Assembly (NCBI RefSeq): GCF_005887115.1
Contig: NZ_PNCJ01000038.1
Location: 1-46,373, forward strand
Direction: 5' to 3'
Length of the DNA stretch: 46,373 nt
Source: Pseudoalteromonas rubra
GTDB taxonomy: Bacteria; Pseudomonadota; Gammaproteobacteria; Enterobacterales; Alteromonadaceae
Under the pieces are notes generated by a model. It did not search any database, was not told the origin of the DNA, and saw only the letters and a program-made list of their open reading frames with translations. Below, in pieces: positions 1 through 7,500 of the stretch. How positions within the stretch are numbered: the stretch's first letter is position 1; each line of letters begins with the position of its first letter. Both the position numbers and the translations under genes were made by a program.

Positions 1-217
1 TTAGGAATGGGTGTCTCTCGAACGCACTCATTGGACACCTTGCCAAACAGGAAAAAAATGAGTCTAATGATACGTATAAAGAACGTTTTTCGGGCAGGGA
101 ATGAGTCACGTTGTAACGGTTTAGGTCACAAACGGTTGAAAGTAAAAGTTACTCATCAATATCAAATCCCCATAGCATAACTACACCAGCCGGATGCGCC
201 GTGTAGGGAGTGGCCCA

Positions 218-270
218 GTTCAATAAGCGATTATGCGTACTGCGTACGTATAAATACTCAAGCGTTATAT
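218..270 (+). repeat. attC-like site, copy A (3' end of a longer repeat)
   Basis: A GTTCAAT box (218-224) is followed by AAGCG, then an imperfect palindrome (ATTATGCGTAC, short loop, GTACGTATAAAT) with one unpaired A, then ACTCAAGCGTTA (256-267). The last part matches, from memory, the 3' end of the aadA1 59-base element. Integron recombination would cut after G264. The same layout recurs at 777-823 and 2051-2097, each time just upstream of a + strand gene. The R'' box here ends in T rather than C, so it is the least canonical of the three. It could be another kind of repeat. Confidence 0.5.
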
Positions 271-293
271 TTTATGGAGACATAGGTGTTAAA

Positions 294-617
294 ATGAGAA
301 AAGACTTGATTTTGGCCATTTTATGTTTGGGTGTTATTTCTAATGTTAATGCCCTTGAAGTGAAAAGCGCTACGGTGATTTCAATTCAATCATACACAAA
401 TGGCACTGTTGGAGTAATCACCAACAATCAAGATGTTGGCCCAAGCTCCTGCAGAAGCAAAGCAAAATATATCGTTCCAGAAAAAGAGCATGGTACCAGT
501 AATGTTTTAAGCGTTTTGTTAACTGCGAAGGCGACCTCAAAACCGGTCACGATTAATGTGCATGATACCGAATGTAGCTCTGGCTATCCTAAAATAACGA
601 GCGTTGTTCTGGAGTAA
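294..617 (+). CDS. Small secreted hypothetical protein (candidate cassette gene)
   Basis: This gene encodes 107 aa, counted from the ATG at 294. An in-frame upstream extension would run back through the attC-like repeat and is not credible. Residues 1-20 (MRKDLILAILCLGVISNVNA) form a clear signal peptide with an AxA-like cleavage site, so the mature protein of about 87 aa should be periplasmic or secreted. It has two cysteines, in SSCRS and TECSS, that could form one disulfide. It sits alone between two attC-like repeats (ending near 267 and 820), as a one-gene integron cassette would, and starts 27 bases after the cassette boundary. I do not recognise the family; no function is proposed. Confidence 0.6.
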   Translation: MRKDLILAILCLGVISNVNALEVKSATVISIQSYTNGTVGVITNNQDVGPSSCRSKAKYIVPEKEHGTSNVLSVLLTAKATSKPVTINVHDTECSSGYPKITSVVLE

Positions 618-696
618 ATATAAAATACAAATATACCGACACTCAATATTGCCCGTTCCTTTTATTGGCTTATACTGGATAAGTATGATCAAGAGG

Positions 697-776
697 TTTT
701 GTTCAATTTAGGAATGGATGTCCGCAAATAACACGTAAACCATACCAGCTGGATACGGCGTGCAGATAGCGGCCCA
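697..776 (+). repeat. Upstream half of repeat copy B
   Basis: TTGTTCAATTTAGG (699-712) and the box TGTCCGCAAATAACA (719-733) recur upstream of copy C at 1948-1982, and more weakly at 1-20 and 2703-2732. The left GTTCAA box faces CCCAGTTCAACAAG at the right side of the unit as a long imperfect inverted repeat. The unit joined with the attC-like part is about 127 bp. The two halves always occur together, so the whole unit may be one recombination site or one repeat family. Confidence 0.55.
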
Positions 777-823
777 GTTCAACAAGTGATTATACGTACG
801 CATGAATACTGAAGCGTTAGTGC
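777..823 (+). repeat. attC-like site, copy B
   Basis: GTTCAAC (777-783) fits the integron R'' consensus RYYYAAC. It is followed by AAGTG, an imperfect palindrome (ATTATACG / CGCATGAAT) with an extrahelical G, then ACTGAAGCGTTAG. The predicted cassette boundary is after G816. The next gene starts 49 bases downstream in the same orientation, as in cassette arrays. Against the call, the bases after GTT (AGTG) only partly fit GTTRRRY. Confidence 0.55.
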
Positions 824-864
824 TGCCTCATAAGAACAGTATTTGGTCAGTTTAGGAACTGAGA

Positions 865-1731
865 ATGGAAAATAATTCAGATCAAGCTAGTAACTATAAA
901 GACAAACAAATTGAGAGAATGAATAAGTTTGTTGTCAATGGAACTGACTCTTTAGGTTATAAAATAGAAAAGGTTCTTGCAAAAGGTGATGAGTATGTTA
1001 TCTACGAGGTGGCAGGGCTTCCTATACAAGAATCGATCCGAATATATATAGATACTTTAAAGGAAGTTGATGAAGAGCCAGTCGAAAGAGTAAACGAGAT
1101 AAAGCCTCATTTCGATGAGTTCTTATCTGTATTATTTAAATACGACTGTGATTCATCGTATAAAAAGAGAGCGTCGAATGCTGTTGCTATGGCAATTAAC
1201 GGCAAGCTCGAAGAAGCTAAAGCACTATTCGAAAAGATAAAGTCTGATGCAACACAGGAGTACACTGAAAAGATACTAGGGCGATTCTCGTATCAAAGTG
1301 GAGCGTTACTATTATCTATAATCCTTATACTAGTCCTAGGGTTAAGTCATCTCAATGGGTTCAGCCAATCCGATGCTAAAATAGTTTGGGATGTTTCTTT
1401 GGCTGCAATCTTCTCCTCTTTCGGTGGCTTTTTGTCGATATCACTGCGCTTAAAGGATATAACAATCGATAGAGGGTTAAATCGTTTCACATATCTGCTA
1501 ATGGGGTCTTTACGGGCTATCATATCTGTCGTGGGTGGTGTTTTGATATTCTTTGTTGTTAAGTCAAATCTCGCATTCGGGTTTTTAAACTCTGATGACG
1601 GGGGAGTGTGGGGAGTTATGGTTTTTTGCTTTCTTGCAGGTTTTAGTGAAACCTTGGTTCCAAATACACTTAAGAGCCTTGAATCAAAGAGTCAAAGTAC
1701 TAACAAGGAATTCCACCGGACTGGTCAGTGA
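865..1731 (+). CDS. Membrane protein with cytoplasmic N-terminal domain (candidate cassette gene)
   Basis: This gene encodes 288 aa. The first 140 or so residues are soluble, charged and partly helical. They are followed by four hydrophobic segments at about 143-165, 173-196, 208-232 and 248-266, and a short polar tail. There is no signal peptide. The fold reads as a cytoplasmic sensor or effector domain on a four-helix membrane anchor. I do not recognise the family. It lies 49 bases after attC-like copy B, in the same orientation as the other cassette genes. Its AT-rich codon use differs from the core genes further right. A defence or stress role would be a guess from the genomic setting only. 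Confidence 0.65.
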   Translation: MENNSDQASNYKDKQIERMNKFVVNGTDSLGYKIEKVLAKGDEYVIYEVAGLPIQESIRIYIDTLKEVDEEPVERVNEIKPHFDEFLSVLFKYDCDSSYKKRASNAVAMAINGKLEEAKALFEKIKSDATQEYTEKILGRFSYQSGALLLSIILILVLGLSHLNGFSQSDAKIVWDVSLAAIFSSFGGFLSISLRLKDITIDRGLNRFTYLLMGSLRAIISVVGGVLIFFVVKSNLAFGFLNSDDGGVWGVMVFCFLAGFSETLVPNTLKSLESKSQSTNKEFHRTGQ

Positions 1732-1945
1732 ATTCTGCGTTAGCTGTATTGAGAAAACCGTTTATATCCTATTGTTTTGTGGAGACAACCACTCCAATCC
1801 GATGCAGCTCCAAGTTGAACCTGCCGAAGTATGGCCTACCAGCTTTAGAATGTGTGTTTGCTAGTCCTTCTTGAGGAAGAACATGGACAGCCAGCGTTAT
1901 ATTTTCCTGCTATAGGTTTATGCTGAATAATTATGAGCAGGCGAG

Positions 1946-2050
1946 CTTGTTCAACTTGGAAACAGGTGTCCGGAAATAACATGCTCATTAAAAGCAAATT
2001 CCCACAGTATAAACAACATGAGCCGGATAAGGTTTGCAGTTATCGTCCCA
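1946..2050 (+). repeat. Upstream half of repeat copy C, with long inverted arms
   Basis: CTTGTTCAACTTGG (1946-1959) can pair with CCCAGTTCAACAAG (2047-2060), apart from a central C-C and one T-C mismatch. The box TGTCCGGAAATAACA (1968-1982) matches copy B at 14 of 15 positions. With the attC-like 3' part the unit spans about 150 bp. Confidence 0.55.
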
Positions 2051-2097
2051 GTTCAACAAGCGATTATACGCACGTATGAATACTAAAGCGTTAACAA
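2051..2097 (+). repeat. attC-like site, copy C (best formed)
   Basis: GTTCAAC (2051-2057) matches RYYYAAC. It is followed by AAGCG, then ATTATACG (2063-2070), CA, and CGTATGAAT (2073-2081). The two arms pair perfectly except for one extrahelical G, the hallmark of attC hairpins, and AAAGCGTTAAC follows. The predicted boundary is after G2090. The stem is unusually short for an attC. Confidence 0.6.
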
Positions 2098-2115
2098 GAT
2101 GGAGTTATTAGTGCG

Positions 2116-2622
2116 TTGAAGTACATTTACATAATTATGGGTGGTCTTTTTTTAGGAATGCTCTTCAGCTTTGTACCGTTGGAGCTGGTGTTTATCACGG
2201 GTGTTGTTTGGCTCCCAATATATATATTCCTTGAATGGAGAGGGTATCGAAAACGAAATTCTGTAAAACCTCTTTTGCAACGCACAGCTTTAGCAACCAG
2301 CTTTGTCCTGATTTGTATCTATGCCCCAACTAAATATATGAACACTGAAATTGATCTAAAGGGCATTGGTAAGGTAAAACTTGGTGAATTCTATAAATTG
2401 GAAAACCGAGAGTTAACCTATTTTCGGTTTCCAGAAGAGTTAGCGAGCAAAGAAATCACATTTCCACATCAAGTCATGCAATTAAAAGATGTAATTGAGC
2501 TTGTGGAAAGAGAGACCGGACTGACCCATGCGCTTGGTTATTGTGGTACAGGTTGTACTATCATTAATGGGTGTGGACCGATCGGTGCCATACATTTTGG
2601 CAAAGAAAGCAACAGCGGTTAA
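2116..2622 (+). CDS. Small membrane protein of unknown function (candidate cassette gene)
   Basis: This gene encodes 168 aa if started at TTG 2116, 11 bases after GGAG at 2101-2104; an ATG at 2137 is the alternative. Two or three N-terminal hydrophobic segments (about residues 5-24, 26-43 and 58-73) are followed by a soluble domain of about 95 residues. The C-terminus is unusual: GYCGTGCTIINGCGP holds three closely spaced cysteines and many glycines. I do not recognise the family. The gene begins 26 bases after the boundary of attC-like copy C and has the same orientation as the preceding small genes. Confidence 0.55.
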   Translation: MKYIYIIMGGLFLGMLFSFVPLELVFITGVVWLPIYIFLEWRGYRKRNSVKPLLQRTALATSFVLICIYAPTKYMNTEIDLKGIGKVKLGEFYKLENRELTYFRFPEELASKEITFPHQVMQLKDVIELVERETGLTHALGYCGTGCTIINGCGPIGAIHFGKESNSG

Positions 2623-2702
2623 GACAAGCAGGCAAGAGTTTTTTTGTAGAGACACCTATTACTAAATACTCTTTTTTATCAAAGAGCTATGTGAGAAGGT
2701 GA

Positions 2703-2835
2703 ATTTGTGAATTGAAGAATGGATGTCTGCTAATTTGGCATTCGATTGATAGCGACATAATCGAAGAGTGGCATTTCGCGCAAGCTTAGTGAACTGCCAA
2801 TTACCCCTTAGCAAAACATTAGCACTTAAAGTCGA
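2703..2835 (+). repeat. Degenerate repeat copy D
   Basis: TTGTGAATTGAAGAATGGATGTCTGC (in two parts, 2705-2718 and 2719-2730) resembles the left half of copies B and C. The right half (GTGAACTGCCAATTACCCCTT) no longer holds a recognisable palindrome or AAGCGTTA end. This looks like a decayed repeat marking the end of the recognisable array. Confidence 0.35.
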
Positions 2836-2856
2836 TAGAACCCAGGACGAAAAATA

Positions 2857-3456
2857 GTGAAAATAGACGGATCAGAATTTCTTCTTAAGACAAGAACAGT
2901 AACTAGACCTTTAGTGCATTGGAATTACTTCTTGTCACTTGAAAATGATTATGTGAATTTCAGCAGATACTTAGAGTTTTGCACTAATAATTATGGTGCG
3001 TATTCTATCGAAGCTGGACGCCTGCTAATGGCTGCCACGCAGGAATGTGACGTTTTGCTCAAGCAGTTAAGCTCTAGTGGTTCTTCAAATGAAGGCGGGT
3101 ACAGAAATGAGATTCCATCATTATTCTCGGGTTTCACTTCACATCGAGTAGCAATCCCACGGTTTAACTTAAAGTTTCAACCTTTTCAAAGCTGGGATGG
3201 CCCCTCACCTCAAACACCGGATTGGTGGACGGCAAATAATAAATTCAAGCATCAAAGGCATGAACTGTTTGAGCAGGCATCCTTAAAAAACGCCCTAAAT
3301 GCTATTTCTGCACTCCTTCTGTGCAACATATATTTCTATCACAATGAAGAGCAGCTGAATGAAATACAGCCAACATCTCAGCTTTTAGTGGCTGAGGGTC
3401 TAATGGCTAGTCTAGAGCCTACACAAACAGGGTTAGCTCCAAACTACCGAGTATGA
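2857..3456 (+). CDS. Hypothetical protein, possibly HEPN-like
   Basis: This gene encodes 199 aa from a GTG start at 2857. There is no signal peptide or membrane segment. The C-terminal third reads WWTANNKFKHQR followed by a helix with regularly spaced hydrophobic residues (ALNAISALLLCNIYFYH). A W..(Y/N)N..KH.R motif before a long helix is known to me from HEPN-related bacterial proteins, some with RNase or defence roles. The match is from memory and weak. The gene follows the decayed repeat copy D and could once have been a cassette. A stem with a T-run at 3473-3511 lies 17 bases after the stop. Confidence 0.5.
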   Translation: MKIDGSEFLLKTRTVTRPLVHWNYFLSLENDYVNFSRYLEFCTNNYGAYSIEAGRLLMAATQECDVLLKQLSSSGSSNEGGYRNEIPSLFSGFTSHRVAIPRFNLKFQPFQSWDGPSPQTPDWWTANNKFKHQRHELFEQASLKNALNAISALLLCNIYFYHNEEQLNEIQPTSQLLVAEGLMASLEPTQTGLAPNYRV

Positions 3457-3467
3457 GTGTTAACTAA

Positions 3468-3525
3468 GCCAGCCAGAGGGACCAAAAAGCCACCGCTTCT
3501 CTCTGGTTTTTCGCCCCTTGCTGGC
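3468..3525 (+). terminator. Nested hairpin, candidate terminator
   Basis: GCCAGC (3468-3473) pairs with GCTGGC (3520-3525). Nested inside, CCAGAG (3473-3478) pairs with CTCTGG (3501-3506) and is followed by TTTTT (3507-3511). The inner stem plus T-run would terminate transcripts of the preceding gene. The outer stem and an AAAAA/TTTTT pairing suggest a larger mobile-type palindrome as an alternative. Confidence 0.45.
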
Positions 3526-3821
3526 GGCGTCATTGCTGATTTCATGTCAGTTGCTTTTCTAAAACAGAGCTCGGAACAAAGCTATCTAAAAATTGAAGGT
3601 AGTCATTCATTTTCTCTAATAAGTTACAGGTTACACTTTTTGGGTGCAGGTATTGTCTGTTTGTTCGCTTGTAAATTAAAAGTGTAATTGGTTTTTAACG
3701 TGTTATATAAGAAATTAATTAATCAATGGACGCAAAAAAGCCGGCTTGTGCTCATTCTTAGCTTAGTTTAGTCTGCTATTTTACGCCGTTTGTTTTCGCT
3801 CTTATAAGCTTAGGAGAATCT
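3526..3821. other. Intergenic stretch
   Basis: I see no gene with a credible start here. A frame running through 3457-3687 begins at a TTG at the preceding stop, crosses the hairpin and has no ribosome-binding site. The last 60 bases presumably carry the promoter of the next gene, preceded by TTAGGAG (3810-3816) as its ribosome-binding site. Confidence 0.4.
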
Positions 3822-4385
3822 ATGCGTATATGGTTAGTAATGCTTTTGATGTTCGCTTTTTCAGTTAATGCTGAAGAGGTCATCTGCGCTTACAATGATA
3901 GTTCTACATATGAACTAGAAGTGTTTAAAAATTGCGGTAGCTTGGGCTCCGACGGCTTACTAAAGGTAAATCCAGATTTACTGCCCAAAGTTCGTTGGCA
4001 TAAATTTGGCATGAGTTGCATAAACGTACGTGGTGAAGGGTGGTTTTTTCTCAATCAAAACGGACTAGCGCGCGGTGCGCCATTCTTACAGGATAACGAT
4101 TGTAATCCGTTCTCAGAGGGACTTGCTGTGGGTATATCTAACGGAAAAATTGTCTATTACGATCAAGTATTATCAATCATAAAAAAGACAGATTACACAT
4201 GGTCCGGCAGCTTCCATAAAAAGCACGCCAAAGTTTGCAAAGGAACTCTAATAAGAGAATACGACGCATCAGGGGAGCACTATTCACTCACTGGTGGAAA
4301 TTGTGGTTATATTAATAGAGAGTTTGAGGTAGTCGTGCCTACTGTATTTGACTTTCAAAGCACGCCGGTGCCAGAAGGCTTATAA
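3822..4385 (+). CDS. Secreted WG-repeat-like protein
   Basis: This gene encodes 187 aa with a signal peptide (about residues 1-17, ending SVNA) and a good ribosome-binding site. The mature part has the strings GEGWFFLNQNGLARG and PFSEGLAVGISNGKIVYYDQ. These have the spacing of WG repeats, in which a short strand-turn-strand unit carries FSEGLA and a following aromatic-rich strand. Six cysteines remain after the signal peptide, suggesting disulfides and a periplasmic or extracellular location. The biochemical role of WG-repeat proteins of this size is unknown to me. It is the last + strand gene of the accessory block and converges on the large sensor kinase. Confidence 0.65.
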   Translation: MRIWLVMLLMFAFSVNAEEVICAYNDSSTYELEVFKNCGSLGSDGLLKVNPDLLPKVRWHKFGMSCINVRGEGWFFLNQNGLARGAPFLQDNDCNPFSEGLAVGISNGKIVYYDQVLSIIKKTDYTWSGSFHKKHAKVCKGTLIREYDASGEHYSLTGGNCGYINREFEVVVPTVFDFQSTPVPEGL

Positions 4386-4409
4386 CAAGCCGATTAAAAA
4401 TGAACAAAT

Positions 4410-4457
4410 AATCAATTGGTTTAGGGCGGCATAGTGCCAGAGTATAACCAATTGATT
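4410..4457. repeat. Perfect 12-bp inverted repeat
   Basis: AATCAATTGGTT (4410-4421) and AACCAATTGATT (4446-4457) are exact inverted copies 24 bases apart, and the interior GGCGGCATAGTGCC adds a few more pairs. It lies between two convergent genes, where a bidirectional terminator would be expected, but neither side has a T-run. It could be a processing hairpin or the end of a former insertion. Confidence 0.5.
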
Positions 4458-4546
4458 TAATGCCTCTTACCGGGCACTGGGGGAGCCTTGCAACTCCACT
4501 CAACCCAATACTACTCATTCGTAGATTAGCAAAGCCAGCGTTTGAG

Positions 4547-7500
4547 TCAGGTTATCGTTGTTTTAGTGATCCAGTATTCAAGCTTTTCGGCAACTTTGGC
4601 AGATTCTATGGGCTTGGTTATGTAATCATCCATACCTGCATCCAGGCATTTTTGTTTGTCGCCTTGCATGGCATTGGCGGTCATGGCGATGATAGGAATA
4701 TCTGCCTGAAGACTTCCAGCCTGTGCCGAACGAATACAGCGGGTTGCCTCATAGCCATCCATTTTCGGCATCTGGCAATCCATCAGTACAATAGTGTATG
4801 GAGTTGAGTCATCAGCATCGCGCAATTTATCTAATGCTTCATACCCGTTTTCGGCAATGTCAGTTGATACCCCTAAATGCTCTAAGATACGTACAGCTAC
4901 AATTTGATTCACTTTGTTATCTTCAACGAGTAAAACGCGGGTGTGTTTTGTCCAGCAAGGGGCTGAAATATCGCTATCAGTATGGGGATTTTGAATGGCT
5001 GCACTGTCAGGAACAGCCTCAGTATTGGCCTTTACGGTAGACAACGCCTTGATGAGGTCGCTTTGTGTTGCTGGTTTGGTGAAGTATCCGTCCAGCTGTT
5101 CTGAGCTGGATTCAATGGCTTCGAACTGTTCATCCAGCAGTGTCATCATGATCAGTTTTAGACGGCTATGTTCAGCGTTTCTCCGTATCTCACAGGCCAT
5201 CAACTCGCTACTCATGGTTGGAAGTGAGCGGTTAAAAAAGACAATATCTATGGTGTTGTCAGCGAGTACTTGCAGTGCAATTTCTGCGTTCTTTGCCACA
5301 CTCACCTTAACCTGCCAAAGTTCAAGTTGCTTTGTGATGGCTCGATTACTGGATGTGTCCGGGTCGACCAACAGCGCACGAATATTCATAGAATCAAATG
5401 TCGGTAAATTCTGCTGAGCCTGGTCGCTTTTGGATACCAGACAAGTAAATTCAAAGCTGCTTCCAATACCCACTTTACTAGAAACGTAAACATCTCCCCC
5501 TAACAGCTGGCAAAGCCTTCTCGTTATGCTCAGCCCAAGTCCGGTACCGCCATATTTTCTGGTGGTTGATGCATCAACCTGGGTGAAGGAATCAAACAGA
5601 CTCGAGAGCATGGCTTCTGGAATGCCTATCCCGGTGTCCTGGATCTGACAACTGAGAGTGTACTGGCCATCACTGGCTGACGGGTTTAACGAGGCAGAAA
5701 TGATAATTTCGCCTTCCTCTGTAAATTTAATGGCGTTACTGAGGATGTTAGCTGCAATTTGCCTGATCCTGCCAGGGTCGGAATTAATAATGTTTGCGTC
5801 AATGCCCGTCAGATCCAAAACAAGGCCGATCCCCTTTGTTTGTGCTGCAAGCGCCATGGATTCTGCAAGCTGTTCAAACAGCTGCCTGACATCAAAGTCA
5901 ATGAATTCCAGCTCCAGTTTATCGGCCTCAATTTTTGAAAAATCAAGAATGTCGTTAATGAGGCTGAGTAAGGAGTGTGCACTGTTGCTGGCAATGCCTA
6001 CCGAGTGTTCTTGTTCGGGTGTTAACTCGCTGTGTTTAAGTAGCTCTAACATACCCAGTACGCCATTCATGGGCGTTCTGATCTCGTGACTCATATTGGC
6101 CAAAAACTCAGATTTAAGCCGGGTGGCTTCTTCCGCTTTTTTCAATGCAGCCTCAAGCTCCGTGGCTTGCGACTTTAATGAGGCGGTTTTCTCAGAGACC
6201 TGCTCCTCAAGTTGGATCACAAACTGCTTCTGGCGGTCTATCTCTGCTTTTTGAAATCTGGTACGTAAGTAGATCACGCTAAAGATAACCAGAGCACACG
6301 CTAATGCATACAAAGTGTAGGCCCACCAAGTTTTCCACGGAGGCGGAGACACGTGCAGGTTAACAGACAGAATGCTTGAGCCCCATTCACCACGGCTGTT
6401 GGTTGCTTTTACCTGAAAGGTATAATGCCCGCCATCTAAGTTAGTGAAAGTAGCACTATTACGGTTGCCTATTTCTATCCAGTTGTCATCGTAACCTTCA
6501 AGCTTATAGGCATACAGGTTCTTATTGGGAGAGATAAAGTCCAGAACTGAAAACTCCAGAGAAAAAATGTAATCAAGGTATGTAAGATAAATATCAGTCA
6601 CATAGGAATAGGGTTTATCCAGCTTAACGGGCTGCCCCATTTTGTTAAAGCCCGTCAGGATCAGCGCAGGATCTTTTTGGTTAGCCTGCAAAGGGCTTGT
6701 ACTAAAGTATTCAATGCCACGCTGACTGCTGGTAAATAAGAGATCGTGCTTACCTTTAACCAGGCTATCCGGATAATAATTTAGTCCGAGCAGCCCATTG
6801 TGGCTGTCAAAATTAGTGACTTTACCATCTGCTGGAGAAAACTTGGTGATGCCTCTATTGGTGGTTAGCCATAAATTCCCCCGCATGTCATCCGAAATCG
6901 CACGGATCAGGTTGCTGGGCAGGCCATTTTGCATACTAAAATGCGCAAAGTTATTGGTCTGAGCCTGATAGAGGTTAAGACCCTGCTGAGTGGCAATCCA
7001 GATTTGCCCGTCCTGAGTTTGATGAATATCCTGAACGATACTCCCAAGCAGGCTGTCTTCCCGGTAAATATTGTTTGTAAAGGGCTGAAATATTTGCTCT
7101 TTTTCAAGCCACAGATTAACGCCATTGCCAGTGCCGACCCACATATTCTGCGAGTTATCTTTATATATTGTCAGTACTTCTGGGTGAGATAAGCCATAGG
7201 AGGGATCAAGATGTCTGAAGGTGCCTGTATCGGGGCTGTAAATATAGACCCCATTTTTGTATGTGCCTATCCACAGATCGCCTTGCTTATCGACAGCGAG
7301 TGCTCTGATTTCTCTAAATTCTCGGTAGTTAAGGTCATCTTTGGGGTAACGAATCAGCTCTGCTTCTAGCGAGTCTAAATTAAATTTCGCTAACCCTTCG
7401 TCTTGTGCAATCCATAAATTACCCTGTGTGTCGAGATGCAAAACCGGACGCTCTAACAGCCTGTTTTCATCAAACCCATTAGATTCGTTAAAAATTGGCC

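Larger units (their letters stand above)
1732..2115 (+). other. Gene-poor stretch: possible second recombination site plus repeat copy C
   Basis: No convincing gene lies here. The overlapping reading frame that runs to 1864 lacks a start of its own in a sensible context. At 1864-1888 there is a hairpin (GTCCTTCTT, loop GAGG, AAGAA-CAT-GGAC) with a three-base bulge, followed by CCAGCGTTATATTTT. That string closely resembles the cassette boundary of copy A (CAAGCGTTATATTTT). If it is a real boundary, 1897-2090 would be a cassette of about 194 bp with no gene, consisting almost entirely of repeat copy C. Confidence 0.35.

Noticed and set aside
1595..1864. An 89-codon frame overlapping the end of the four-helix membrane protein gene
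   Set aside because: It lies in another frame of a better-supported gene, has no ribosome-binding site, and its content looks random.
3461..3534. The palindrome after the HEPN-like gene as a further attC site
   Set aside because: It starts with GTTAAC-like bases but has no GTTR right core and no AAGCGTTA end, so it does not match the other sites.
3457..3687. A 76-codon frame starting with TTG at the stop of the preceding gene
   Set aside because: It runs through the hairpin/terminator at 3468-3525 and has no ribosome-binding site or recognisable content.
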